Position numbers and translations under genes: made by a program | The notes under the pieces: model-generated | What the model saw: the letters and a program-made list of their open reading frames with translations, nothing else | What the model was told of the DNA's origin: nothing | The model's database searches: none | Source: Capsicum annuum | Lineage: Eukaryota > Streptophyta > Magnoliopsida > Solanales > Solanaceae | DNA: 64,000 bases | Reading direction: 5' to 3' | NCBI RefSeq assembly: GCF_002878395.1 | Contig: NC_061114.1 | Location: 146,692,545 to 146,756,544 of the forward strand | In this document: piece by piece, positions 11,202-22,221 of the stretch | How positions within the stretch are numbered: the stretch's first letter is position 1 | How the letters are laid out: each line of letters opens with the position of its first letter

Positions 11202-12720
11202 TTATAAGATCACTACGATGCTTCTCGTTCACTTCCACCACTAAGGATGATTCTGAATAATTCTAAACTACTAATCCCCCCCCATCATCCATATCAAGCA
11301 AACACATACCCAAACGAGATAGTCTATGTACTTCTTCGGCCAAGTACTACTCTTTCTTCTACACATGAGCCACACTACTCATATATAATCTACTAAGCAC
11401 GCCTTCCATGACATCTGCCTTACCTAGATGGTAAAGCACATTAATGTCATAAACTTTTAACAAATCCAACTACCTTTTCTGGTAAAGATTCAGTTCTTTT
11501 GTGTAAATACATATAGGAGACTCTTATGATCAATGAAAATATCAATATGTACACTATATAAGTAGTACTTCCAAATTATTAGAAAAACACAATAATTGCT
11601 AACTCTAAATCGTGATTTCTATAATTCTTCTCATGGTCCTTGATCTGTCTATAGGCATAGGCTATTACCTTCCCATTTTGCACAAAAACATAACCTAACC
11701 CAACTTTGTAAGCATCACAATATACAATAAATCCGTCTAACCCCTCTAGTAAAGCTAATGCTGGAACTGAAGCAAGTCTATTCTTTAACGCTTGGAAACT
11801 CTTCTCATATTTATCTAAATAATAAACTTCACCCACTTTTGCATCAACTTAGTCAATGGTGGATCTACTGAAGAGAAAGCCTAAATAAACTTCGTATAGT
11901 AATTGACTAAACCTAGAAAGCTCCAAATATTGGATGGAGTAATGAACCTTGTCCAATGCTTCACTACATCAGTTTTTGAGGGTCTACATGAATACCAACA
12001 CCCAAAATAACATGCCCCAAAAATATAATAGATTCTAACAAAATCTCACACTTACTAAACTTTGCACAAAGTTGTTGATCCTTAAGGATCTATAACACTA
12101 TCTTCAAATGGTCTGCATGCTCCTCCTCACTCTGAGAATATACAAGTATGTCATCTATGAAAACACTAACAAACATGTCCACGTACTACTTGAAGACCCT
12201 ATTCATTAAATTCAAGAAGCCTTTAGGAGCATTTATTAGTCCAAAAGACATCACACAAACTCAAAATGACCATATCGAGTTTTGAAAGAAGTCTTCGAGA
12301 TGCCACACTCCTTTACCTTCAACTGGTGATACCCCAACCTTAGATCAATATTCAAAGTGCCCTAAAGCTGATCGAATAAATTATCAATTCTGGGGATATG
12401 GTACTTATTCTTGATGGTGACCTTGGTTAGCTATCTATAATCTATACACATTTTGAGCGTGTCATCCTTCTTGCCCATGAATAGAAATAGAGTACCCTAT
12501 GGGAAAACACTAGGTATGATAAACACCTTATATAAGAGGTACTTGAGCAGCTCTTTCATATCTTTAATCTTGAATAATTTCATATAAGGAATAAAGATAG
12601 GTTGGTTAATAGAAAGGATATCAATCTCAAACTCTATTTCTTTATTGGGAGGTACCCAAGGTAATCCTCTAGGATGACCTTTGGAAACTTATCGACCACA
12701 TGAACTGACTAAATTGTTGG
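11202..12720 (-). pseudogene. Element B RNase H and reverse transcriptase (minus strand)
   Basis: On the minus strand the pol order RT then RNase H is clear. RT pieces: EIEFEIDILSINQPIFI (about 12640), [19 protein letters not shown] (about 12370-12420), [25 protein letters not shown] (about 12270-12330). RNase H: GLDGFIVYCDAYKVGLGYVFVQ and KVIAYAYRQIKDHEKNY with HDLELAI (11579-11770), so the first catalytic Asp and the Glu are kept. The linker (ADV..., MSSVAHV-like) runs to 11204. It stops in the middle of the motif normally written SSLVVEVKEK...SDPI, where LTR A2 begins. Many stops and frameshifts; the YxDD region is badly decayed. No integrase follows on this side. Confidence 0.82.
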
Positions 12721-13190
12721 TACTTCAGACTTAATATCTTTAACTCAAACTAAATAGTAGTGATACCCTTTTTCTATTAACTATCTAGCTTTAAGATAAG
12801 AGATGAAACAACCTTTGGGAGATAATGAACTACTCTCCTACTCAAGGACTGTCTCATTAGGAATCTAAAATTTTATCACTCAGGTGCGACAATCAACTTT
12901 TGTGTATAATGAATTGTGATAATAAATATCAAGAATAACATCAAAATTGATCATTTCTAGCTCTATTAAATCTGCTAAAATAACCTTATAGAGGATTATA
13001 ATAGGGAACTTTCTATAAATTCATCTAGGGATAACTGACTCACTACTAGAGTTGAAATTGGGAATGGTTTAGAAAGACTCTTAGGACTTATACCAAAATT
13101 CACACAAATAACTGAAGTCATAAAAAAGAGTTTTGACCCCAGTTATGATAACACATAAACATCAAAGTAAAAGACACAAAGCATACTAGT
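12721..13190 (-). pseudogene. Element B protease/RT-linker region (minus strand)
   Basis: On the minus strand the stretch contains the retropepsin-to-RT landmarks of this family: a D-C-R-T segment followed by FPNE-like residues and VLE (about 12850-12900), PKGCFISYLKAR (about 12790-12830), then VKDIKSEVPTI and VHVVDKFPKV (about 12680-12770). The active-site Asp-x-Gly is not recognised. Stops interrupt every frame. Position between gag and RT supports the call. Confidence 0.65.
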
Positions 13191-14376
13191 GACTAAATCT
13201 GGGAACTCTCCTGCTCCTAGTAGGTCGGTATAGTATAAAACTGATTATGACACTGACCGCCACCAGTGCTAGATGATGCACCCTACTGTGGAGCTGGGCA
13301 ACCTGAATGAACTGCTGAATTTATGGAATAAGTTTGAGGATGAACATATTTACTTCCCTACTTACAATAAGGGAACTACTAGTTCCTATAACCCATCTTA
13401 CCTCAACCATAACAACGACCTCTACCCATTAAGCACTTGCTCAAATGATTTCTACCACACTTGGAGCATGTCAGATTAAATTTTCCCTAAAAGCACTACC
13501 TTGAGATCTAATGTCCTTCGCTCACTATTCTTATTTAGTTCTGGATGTAGGAGCATTAGTCGAGGATTGCGAGGCACTGACAAATATCCTTAAAATTGAT
13601 TGTGCCCAAACTTCTCAGTCCTAGCTCTATTATTCCTTCTTTCATTTTTCTTTAACTTCTCTGCTTAAATCTACTAAGCATAAGCCATCAAACAATAAAT
13701 ATCCATATACCCATCAAACATGGCAGTCCTATACTCCTTAACTACCAAATCAGACATATCAGTAACAAACTTACTTATAGAAGGTCTAAAATCTGGCAAT
13801 AACTCTAGTGCCAACTTAGGTAGCTGAGTGGACTTGAGGATGGTTTTTTACCGGCATAGAGCCCTACCAAAGGTTCATAAAATCCTCCTCTTTAGAATCC
13901 CTCATCTCTTTAAGAAAGAATAGGTAGAGAAAAGCCATCTAAAATATATCCCAACTCATGGGAGATACACTGTCACTACTACCTTCCCTCCACATAGTAA
14001 CTTGATCATAAGGCATATCCTTTAATTGATAAGAATCCAATTCCACACTTTACTCTTTAGTAATATGCATAATTTATGTAATCTTCTTTACCTCAACAAT
14101 GAAATATTGAGGATCCTCATTCACCTTTGACCCAAAGAGCTCAAGTGGATTCAGCCCCACAAAATCTTAAGCTTTAGCTATAACTTTGTTTCAATTCTGC
14201 TAAAATAGGACTGCTATTGTCTAATTTCCCTAAAAATTTGCTTTCATAGCCTAAGATAACACTTGGAAATGAGCTTGAAACTCAGTATAAGAGACATTTT
14301 CATTTAGAGGGTCTGCAGGTAGGGGTGGAACTGGCTAATCACCATTTCTACATGTGTAAGCTCTGTGATAAGGCAT
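13191..14376 (-). pseudogene. Element B gag (minus strand)
   Basis: Likely start is the ATG whose complement lies at 14374-14376, giving MPYHRAYTCRNGD, a normal-looking start for plant gypsy gag. Further on, the capsid reads KVNEDPQYFIVEVKKIT and SVELDSYQLKD, closely matching the capsid of element 1 (KKITQIMHVTEEESVELASYQLKD). The nucleocapsid at 13390-13480 has CSKCGRNHLSKC and GRGRCYG, a well preserved first zinc knuckle with a stop in the second. About eight stops or frameshifts are present. Element 1 and B therefore belong to the same family in opposite orientation. Confidence 0.8.
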
Positions 14377-14568
14377 TCTTTGTCACAAAAGAGCACGAAT
14401 TAGAGAACATACAAATAACCTCAAAGAATGAAAGAGATCCTAAAAGAAGGGATGGTTCCTAATATATTTCATAGCCTTTTTCTAATAAATATGGCCTACC
14501 TAACTCCAATGATCAAAACTCTACATAACATTTCTTATCAGACTCCCTAGGACTCTTTTAAACCTTAG
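14377..14568 (-). other. Element B 5' leader
   Basis: AT-rich stretch between the primer site and the gag ATG on the minus strand. No coding signal is seen. Confidence 0.6.
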
Positions 14569-14580
14569 GATCTGATACTA
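14569..14580 (-). other. Primer-binding site for tRNA-iMet (element B)
   Basis: The minus strand reads TAGTATCAGATC, two substitutions from TGGTATCAGAGC. The spacer to the LTR end is 4 bases, as for LTR A2. Confidence 0.75.
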
Positions 14581-14584
14581 AGTT

Positions 14585-15694
14585 TCTAATGCCCCAAAGA
14601 TACCCCCTGGTGTCACACAGTGTGTAGGAAAAAATAGCCCTGATTTAACCCATGATATGTACTCATCACTAAACTCTCGAAACTATAAACTTAAACATGT
14701 ATAAATACTGAAGAATGGTTTTATAAATTGAATTCTAAAAAGATAAATAATCTCAAATATAAGGAATATTGAAAGAATATCTAGTCTGACTAGTGTTGAT
14801 ATGCCTCTAAACCAATGTCTAAAGAGCCATTGAGATAGAACCCTGATGACCCAAATTGAAAGCTAAGTAATAGAAATAACTATATTAAATATCTAGAATC
14901 ATCATTAACTTGGCCCTCGAACTATGAGGACTCACCGACTATCTCAGTAAGGAAAATGGTGCCCACAATTAATTATGCTATTGAGGACGAAATCCAAAAC
15001 CAACATTATGATATAATGTAGCACCTAGACTGATACGTGGTCAGTATTTTTGAATGTACTAAGTATATGGGGGTGAATGCATATGTAAAACTAAATTAAT
15101 GCATAATCTTAAAAAACATACATGCTAAGTGAAAGTAATCTCACCAAGATGCTGCGATAAACTGAAGACTGAAACATCATAAAACATGAATAAAAAGCAT
15201 AATTTGATAAACTAGGTAAGTTACTACACTTATTTCTAAAATTGTCTTTTTTGTGGGATAAGTCAAACTAGAAATGAACAAACTTTCTAATCATGCATGC
15301 TAAATATAAAGGGATTTACCTTGCTCTTAAATAATATTAAAAGCATAAATCTCACAAATAAAACTCATAAAATAATATCTAAACAAAACTGTCTATTATT
15401 ACACTTATCTTCAAAAGTCTTTTTACTGTGGGAGATTCTCATAACCGACATAAGTCGTGTGATCTACATGGAGTCCAACGTCTGACCCACATTGAGGAGG
15501 GTTGTTATACCCTTGCCATTAGAATAGATCAAGAAATGTACTAGAGTGATCACTAAATTGAGCCCATTAGGCAAGGGTACACTATCTGGCGAGGCCCCTA
15601 AACCTACGATGGTATGTAATTTCTGAGAAATAAGATGCACTAAACACACATTCCCCTCTAGGTGCTAAATACTACATCCAAAATCTATATGTAT
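14585..15694 (-). mobile_element. Element B LTR, first part (downstream half), minus orientation
   Basis: The LTR end on the minus strand reads GGGGCATTAGA beside the primer site. It shares with LTR F the blocks around AGAGCCATTG (about 14826) and the AATGTAGCAC...GGGGGTGAATGCAT region (about 15015-15080). It stops abruptly at 15694, where element C begins. Homology to LTR F shows that the sequence resumes at 42630: F carries GATGCTAAATACTAC followed closely by CACTCATAT, and these are split here between 15664 and 42635. The full LTR would be about 2.05 kb. Confidence 0.8.
15690..15694. repeat. Target-site duplication of element C, left copy (TGTAT)
   Basis: TGTAT immediately precedes the C 5' LTR start TGTTTAACACCC. 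The same five bases follow the 3' LTR at 42625-42629. Five-base duplications are normal for Ty3/gypsy insertion. Confidence 0.8.
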
Positions 15695-17818
15695 TGTTTA
15701 ACACCCCATATTTTGGTCCTTGTAAATTTTCTAAATTTATTCTCACTGTCTTGAATATGACTCACCCTACGAGTCATAGGGTGACGATATGGATCATAGA
15801 ACCCTAATCATAAGATGGTCAGCCTGAGCTACTATTTTAGTAATGACTTAGGGGTAACGAGTCATAACTACTTCATATGAGTCATAAGGTGAAAATTATA
15901 GGGTGTTCGATGTACGACATAAAACTTCCTATCTTGGGTATGTTGCAAGGAATGGATACAAGTTGTAAGGTGGGACTCATAAACTGGCAAGTGAGGGGTG
16001 GCATTGGACACTTTCCAAACTATGACTAGACTAAATAAGTCTAAGGGTGACCCTACGAGTCCTGAGGTCACCCGTAGTGATGGGGCAATATTTTTTAGTC
16101 TTTTAATTACGGACATCTTGGTAATTTCCTTATTTCCTCACTTAGATCCCACGTCCATAAAATACCTGATAAGGGTTATCTCTAATACTCTGGCATATTA
16201 AACAATCTCCAATTCACCATTTAAGTAAAGTGTAGGGTTTCAAGGAAAGTGGTCATCTAGGATTCTAAGGGTGCTATCTTCTTCAAATTTCTTGGAAATG
16301 AAGGCATGTACCTCTTGACCTACACTTGAATTTTCTTAATGGCATAAAAATTGGTTTATTATTCATGGTTTTGGTGTTGGTTTTTGAACTATTAGTTAAC
16401 GGTTTTGGATATAGTTGTTTGAATGTTTTCTCATCATTACTATTGAACTATTATACATTATATTGTTCGTTTATACACTCAGTGGGGTGCATGTGAATGA
16501 TAGATGTAATAGGGGTACAATTGATTCCCCAAACTTGTAATTATGGTAATAGGGGTATAATGGAATTCATAAATAATTGGTTTTGGTATGGAAATTGATA
16601 ATAACCTCAACCACTTGCATAATTGATTTTAGAATATAAATTATCATTTGGTTTTGCTTATTCTCTTTTAGCTAATGCTTGGCATAAATGTCTACTGGAT
16701 AATAACATTAATGATCTTAAAAACCTTATGGGGTATGAAATAATCCCCTAAGTAATTTTATTTAATTGAGTCTATGGGGTACAAAGGAATCTCCAAAGTA
16801 TTGCCTAATGACATTTCTTACAAGCTATAGTCAGTATGAAGATACCACTTAATAATGCCTTAATAATTGACTCTTGAAATTGGAGGATGGGTTATTTTTT
16901 AAATGTTTTAATTTAGCATTAACGGGGGTTGTGATAGTTGTTCAAAGGATGGACACTGAAAACTCATGTTTGTCAACATGAGGATTGGTCTAAGTAATTG
17001 TGTTCTTGTTTCACCCTACATATAAATGTTTCATGGTTTGCGAAGGGTACATGAGAATCCCCGACCTTCTGTGATATCCCTGAAACATGCATTGAGGCTT
17101 GACCAGGGGGTTACAACTAGACACATATAGCCCATGGGTGGTATTAGGATGGTCAAGATACACAATCCAAGGTAAGGTTTATAAAGTACATACTAAGCCT
17201 AATTCCTTCTTCCAACATTTAGACTTATTAACATACTTATGATAGGTGTGAATTTGTACATGTGCATTGGTTTAACATGGTTTCGTGATGATGGAATTAT
17301 TTTATCCTCTATCCTTGAGTTACATGCTATTTCTCAATCTAATCACCATCTCCTCACGCTGTATCCCCACATAATGCAAGGTCCAAAGGTAAGTCTACTT
17401 TTTCTGCATAGAGTTAGCTGGATCAGCTCGATTTCTCGGTTGCTTATGGTGAAACTTGATAATTTAATTGATATTATTTTCAAATAATATAATTAAGAGT
17501 TCACATTATCATTAACATTGTCATTATCAATGTTAGGATCGGGGAATATTCTGACTTAGATTTGTTTTCGATATTGATAGAAGGTTTTTTGGGCTACTGT
17601 AGACTGAGGTGGCATTGGGTTATTTTGGTTGGTTAACGGTTATAAGTTATAGACATACTCTAATCTCCTTAAGCTTATGTTATTCTATCTTGTTATATAT
17701 TCAGAATTCATTCATTATTAGGGGTATCATGTTCTATTTGGCTAGGTAAAGGGGGTGGTCTCCGATCCTTGATGGACTTGAGATACCTGTCATGTCTAGG
17801 ACTTAGTTTGGTTTGTGA
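15695..17818 (+). mobile_element. Element C 5' LTR (about 2.12 kb)
   Basis: It begins TGTTTAACACCCCATATTTT and aligns end to end by eye with the LTR at 40436-42624, including TTTTGGTCCTTG near the start, GGACATCTTGGTAATTTCC (16111-16129), the GGGGTACAAAGGAATC blocks (about 16780) and GATGGACTTGAGATACC near the end. It ends near GTTTGTGA; both copies end in TGA rather than CA. Near the start it holds many irregular copies of a GAGTCATAGGGT-like motif. Confidence 0.85.
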
Positions 17819-17824
17819 AAAAGT

Positions 17825-17836
17825 TGGTGTCAGATC
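17825..17836 (+). other. Primer-binding site for tRNA-iMet (element C)
   Basis: TGGTGTCAGATC, two substitutions from TGGTATCAGAGC, followed by CTAGG, lies just after the 5' LTR. Confidence 0.8.
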
Positions 17837-17856
17837 CTAGGTATGGTATCACTAGG

Positions 17857-19917
17857 TGTCACAATGCTAGGCTACCCCTAGTCGCAACAACGGTGCTTAT
17901 GATCTCAAAAGACTATAAGCTAACTCATGAACTGGTAATTACTGTAAGGATTGAATAATATAGTAATAAGATACATATGTGTTGAAATAACTATCTGAAA
18001 ATACTTGATAGGACATGCCCCAACTAACTCCAACTGACAAACTGAAAGAAAGTACTAGAATAGTAAAGTAAACTGACAAAAGCAACTCACCACGCTACTG
18101 TTGCTGATAGGATAAACTGTCTACGTGTTGTCAGGAGCCTGAGCATCCAAACCTATAATATTAAACATCATAGAGAAAGAAAAGAATATGTGATCAGTAC
18201 TTTGAATATACTGTTATGAGTGATGAGGTTAGGCTAATACACATGGGTTCATATGCATAAATAATAACTGATTGAATAAATAACATGAGGTAACTAAATA
18301 TAATTATATAAAAAATATGAAATCTATGAATGCACGACTAAGAATATAATATGATTCCTAAATAATCTTTAAATTTTGAAATACTGATAACTGAACAATT
18401 GATAACTCTATGCTATGGTCAAACAAACCTGAAATTGAATTCTACACTTAATATAGGACTAGGACTGTGAGAGGTATCATCTAACCGACATTTCCCAATC
18501 TGAGATAATTAGGATCTAATCTATGGCCCCATTTAGAAGGGTGTTAGTACCGTGCCATGGGTACTATCAATGGCTATGTGGATCCACTAAAGTGAATTCT
18601 CAAAGGACTAAAGAGTCACCCTCTACTAGTAGGTTCCCTAATAAGATATGTGTCAACCCTCAATTGGTAGGTTAATATCTCAAACCAACACTAGCTACGT
18701 CATTCTAGAATGAAGGGATTTCTACAAAGATTCACACCCTCAACTAGAAGGTAAGCCCCCATCCCTAGGTACGATCAGTGCTAAATCCTACTCCCAACTG
18801 AACTGACTCAGATTACTGAACTAGTCTAAGTTTAACTGATTATGATAATTGACTGATGAATAATGCTTATACATATCTTAAATCATTATGAAAGATTCGA
18901 AGACTGAGTAAACAACTAAGTTTAGGGTATTCATAACCCCCATTACTGAATAGAAGTATCAATAAGAACATATATAGCTTTACAAATCATAATAAGGATC
19001 ATTGTTCAAAATTCATCTCTTAGGCATTTCATCAAACATACGAGGGTCATGAATTAAAGAATGGGAATAGTTAAACCATATGATAATTGCATAATTACAA
19101 TATCAAAATCATGGATTAAGGAGTTAACATATGAATAATCATCATCCATGGGTCTCAAGGGTGAACTTGCAATGAAAATGCATGGTATGCATGATTCGAA
19201 ATCAAAGTTCATATGAGCTTCATTGATATAATTCATAATAACATGTAAAAACCATAATTAAAGATTAAAAATAGATTCTTGGTCTCCATGGGTAAAAAAG
19301 GCCCATGGATGAACATCAAACATACCTTAAAGCTTTAATCTTGGAAGAGGATTTACTTTTCTTGAATGTTCTTAGATTAGCAAGCATAATTTCTTGGTTT
19401 TATTGAAGGGGAGATGCTTGAACTTGATGAACATAGGGAAGGGTTAGGGTTTAATTTAGAGAGAAATTGAGGAATATGGGCATATAATGCCTTAACTAAA
19501 GGTTAATCTCATATTTTTACGAATTGGGGCAATGGGAAAAGACAAAACTACCCCTCTAGAATTTAAATTCGTAACTAGAACACTGAATTGAGCATCACCA
19601 AGATGCGATGAAATCCCCATCGCTATACCCACCATGACGTAATGTAATCTCGGTGAGGTGCTGGAAGCAAAATCTAAACGTGCCTCAATCCTCGTCCAAA
19701 AAATCCAAACTTCCCCAAGACATGCTCCCTACACCCCTGAATATGAATTAACTCAAAACTTATATCTCAGGGTTGGGAAGGTCACTTTAAAAATCATCAA
19801 AGTTAAGAGGTGAAAACTAAAAATAAGTCTCCAACACTTAGCTAAATTTTTAGGTTCTAAGCCTCTTATGCATGCACTATGAGCTGAACTAAGCGACAAC
19901 TAATATGGGGTATTACA
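17857..19917 (-). mobile_element. LTR A3, minus orientation, solo LTR inside the element C leader
   Basis: On the minus strand it starts TGTAATACCCC (19917) and ends CCTAGCATTGTGACA (17857), about 2.06 kb. Family-A blocks are present: GCGACTAGGGGTAG near the end (about 17880) and the AGTAGGATTTAGCAC-like block (about 18780). No primer site or coding DNA adjoins it. The flanks CTAGG (17852-17856) and TTGGG (19918-19922) match at three of five bases, so the target duplication is either decayed or absent. The leader of C resumes to the right. Confidence 0.75.
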
Positions 19918-20079
19918 TTGGGTTTCTACAAAGTCATGTCAGGTAGAGTCTCTTTTATGGGTGTGTAGTGTTGCATACTTATCAGAGAGAGCCTACGAGG
20001 TATTTAGAAATGTTTCTTTTGGGATATAAATTCTAAGGTCTTAAATTTCCTTTAGTGTCCATTTTTTATATTTTAGATC
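19918..20079 (+). other. Element C 5' leader, right part
   Basis: Leader DNA between the LTR A3 insertion and the gag start. It shares GGTAGAGTCTC, GAGCCTACGAGGTATTTAGAAATG and following bases with the leader at 7500-7720 (minus). It ends TTTTTTATATTTTAGATC just before the ATG. Confidence 0.65.
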
Positions 20080-21240
20080 ATGCCTCAAAGATCTGATGCT
20101 CCTAGAAACTCCTCTATCCCACTTGAGGACAATGTTGATGGAGCTCATCCTACTTATGGGGTTCAAAATTGATTAAGGGCTACTTCATCTGACGACACTC
20201 ATGGGGTTCCCCTTACTTCCACTAGTCCTCCTCGAGCTCCTTAGGGTGATATCAGAAATGTTGAATTTTGCTAGTCAATTCATTTGCAGACCTAATTAGT
20301 AGCATCTCAAACTGAGTGGGTTGCTTCTGTAGCTCCATCTTCTGAGGCCACTAGAGTTGGTCAATTTATGAGGTTGAGTCCTCTGAGTTTCACTAGTTCT
20401 AAGAATGAGGAAGATCCTTAAAATCTCATTGATGAGATGGAAATTTTTTTCTATATGATGCATGTTAATGATGTGAGAGAGTAGAGTTTGCTACTTATCA
20501 GATAAAAGATATAGAATATTAATAGTATAAGAAGTGGGACCATTCTAGAGGTAATGATGCTAAGTTTGCTTTGTGGGATGATTTCTCTAGTACTTTTATT
20601 GATGACTTCTTTCCTCGGGAGTTGAGGGTGGTAAAAACTAAGGAATTTGTTAATTTGAAGTAAGGTAGGATGACAGTGAAGGAGTATGCCTTGAAGTTTA
20701 ATCAACTATGATGATATGCCCTACAATTAGTATCTAGCATGAACACTAGAATAAGGAAGTTTACTTTTTGCTTGTCCCGTGATTTGATCTTGGAAAGCAA
20801 GGATGCCCTGTTGACAAGGATATGGACATCTCTAGAGTTGTAGCATATATACAACAAGTGAAAAAGGAAAACAAGAAGCAAACAGAGATGAGTGAAAGGC
20901 AAAATAAAAAAGAGTTTTAAGTTTTGGTATTCAGACCAAGGTGGAGGTCAGTAGTAAAGTGGTAGAGACTGTGGGAAATGGTCTAAGAAGAAGTGGGACA
21001 ATTATGGTTCCTACTCTACGGCTGGTGCTCCTTATTCAAAGCCATCAAGTGATCGTCATTTTTATAACGGTAATGGTTCTAAGGCACAGGGTACGTAATC
21101 TTAGGAAAGTGAGTCCCAGTCAGCTCATTCGCATCCCCCTTCTAGATTTTATGGTCGGTTGTATCATGGTTTCTATGATGAGGGAAAGAATAGGCATTTC
21201 AATAGTGGTCAAACGGTACACATATTGAGGAACTGACCCA
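20080..21240 (+). pseudogene. Element C gag
   Basis: The start codon chosen opens MPQRSDAPRNSSIPLED, the usual kind of N-terminus (Met-Pro-x-Arg) for plant gypsy gag. Stops and frameshifts follow within 100 bases. Capsid fragments are readable: FVNLK...GRMTVKEYALKFNQL (about 20645-20707), preceded by a DDFFPRELR-like piece (about 20600-20625). A basic stretch, VKKENKKQTEMSERQNKK, lies at about 20860-20915. The zinc knuckle is not clear in what I can read: the region 20940-21240 is scrambled by several indels. Confidence 0.72.
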
Positions 21241-21900
21241 TGGGTAAGGCTGACTCTAATTCAAACAAGGTTCCTGTTGCCTCTTCATTAACTCCTGCAC
21301 CAAAGGGTGCCACTTCTAGTACCAGTACTAGTCAGAATCACCTGTATGCTCTTGCTACTTATCAGGAATTTGAGGCAACTTTAGAATTCATCACTGGTAC
21401 GTTGAAACTCTTCTCTCATGACATGTATTGTTTACTTGATCTGGGGTCCACTTATTTTTTATATGACCCTATTTGTGGTTATCTATTTTGGTTTTGGTCG
21501 TAAGTATATTTTGGATCCTTTTTCTATTTCTACCCCGGTGGGCAAGTTTGTGGTTGCTAGGAGAGTCTACAGGGGTTGTGTGGTATTAGTTGATGGTAGG
21601 GAAACTACCTAAGAGAGTCTACAAGGGTTGTGTGGTATTAGTCGGTGGTAGGGAAACTTTAGTGGATTTAGTTAAATTAGACTTGTTAGATTTTGATGTG
21701 ATTTTGGGGATGGATTAGATGAATTCATGCTACGCGTCTTTTGATTGTCGGACTCGAACTAGTTTCCACTTTCCTAATGAGCCGGTGATTGAATGGTAAG
21801 GTAGTTACCTAGTGCCTAAGGGAAGGTTCAATTCATATGTTAGAGATCAAAAATTTATTTAGAAGCGGTGCCTTTCTGTTTTAGTTCATGCTAAGGATTC
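21241..21900 (+). pseudogene. Element C protease region with a 52-base tandem duplication
   Basis: An open frame at 21240-21503 carries an Ser/Thr-rich linker and then LYALATYQEFEATLEFITGTL and MYCLLDLGSTYFLYDP; the D-L-G-S-T is the retropepsin active site (usually D-T/P-G-S/A-T) with Asp and Gly kept. A frameshift near 21480 moves the reading to ARRVYRGCVVLVDGRET. Then a 52-base duplication repeats the R-V-Y-x-G-C-V-V-L-V segment and breaks the frame. Downstream, DFDVILGMD-like and CRTRTSFHFPNEPVIEW-like pieces continue with stops. Confidence 0.78.
21561..21660 (+). repeat. 52-base tandem duplication in the element C protease
   Basis: GAGAGTCTACAGGGGTTGTG begins at 21561 and recurs as GAGAGTCTACAAGGGTTGTG at 21613. 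Both are followed by TGGTATTAGT and a GGTGGTAGGGAAAC-like end. The period of 52 is not a multiple of three. Confidence 0.9.
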
Positions 21901-22221
21901 TAAATTCGAATGCCCTTCCTTGCAGTCTATCACGGTGGTCTGTGGATTTCCTTGAGGTGTTCCCTAATGATCTTTCTGGCATTTCTCCCAAAAGGGAAAT
22001 TGATTTTGGGATTGATCTTCTTTCGAAAACTCATCCTATCTCTATCCCTCCTTATCGAATGGCTCCTATAGAGCTGAAGGAGCTTAAGGAGTAGATGAAA
22101 GATCTCATAGATAAAGGTTTTATTTTCCCTAGTCTTTCTTCATAAGGTACTCCTATTCTCTTTGTGCAGAAGAAAGAAGGTTCCCTGAGCATGTGTACTG
22201 ATTATTTCAAATTGAATAAGG
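21901..22221 (+). pseudogene. Element C reverse transcriptase, N-terminal piece
   Basis: Readable landmarks: [32 protein letters not shown] (in 21996-22094, open frame) and MCTDYFKLNK at the right end (22190-22220), corresponding to [11 protein letters not shown] stop lies at about 22093 and another at about 22142. The frame is cut at 22221 by LTR A4 and resumes in the same codon phase at 31603. Confidence 0.85.
22217..22221. repeat. Target-site duplication of LTR A4, left copy (TAAGG)
   Basis: TAAGG precedes TGTAACACCC. The identical TAAGG is at 31598-31602 directly after the LTR end. The reverse transcriptase frame of element C reads through when one copy and the insert are removed. Confidence 0.92.
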
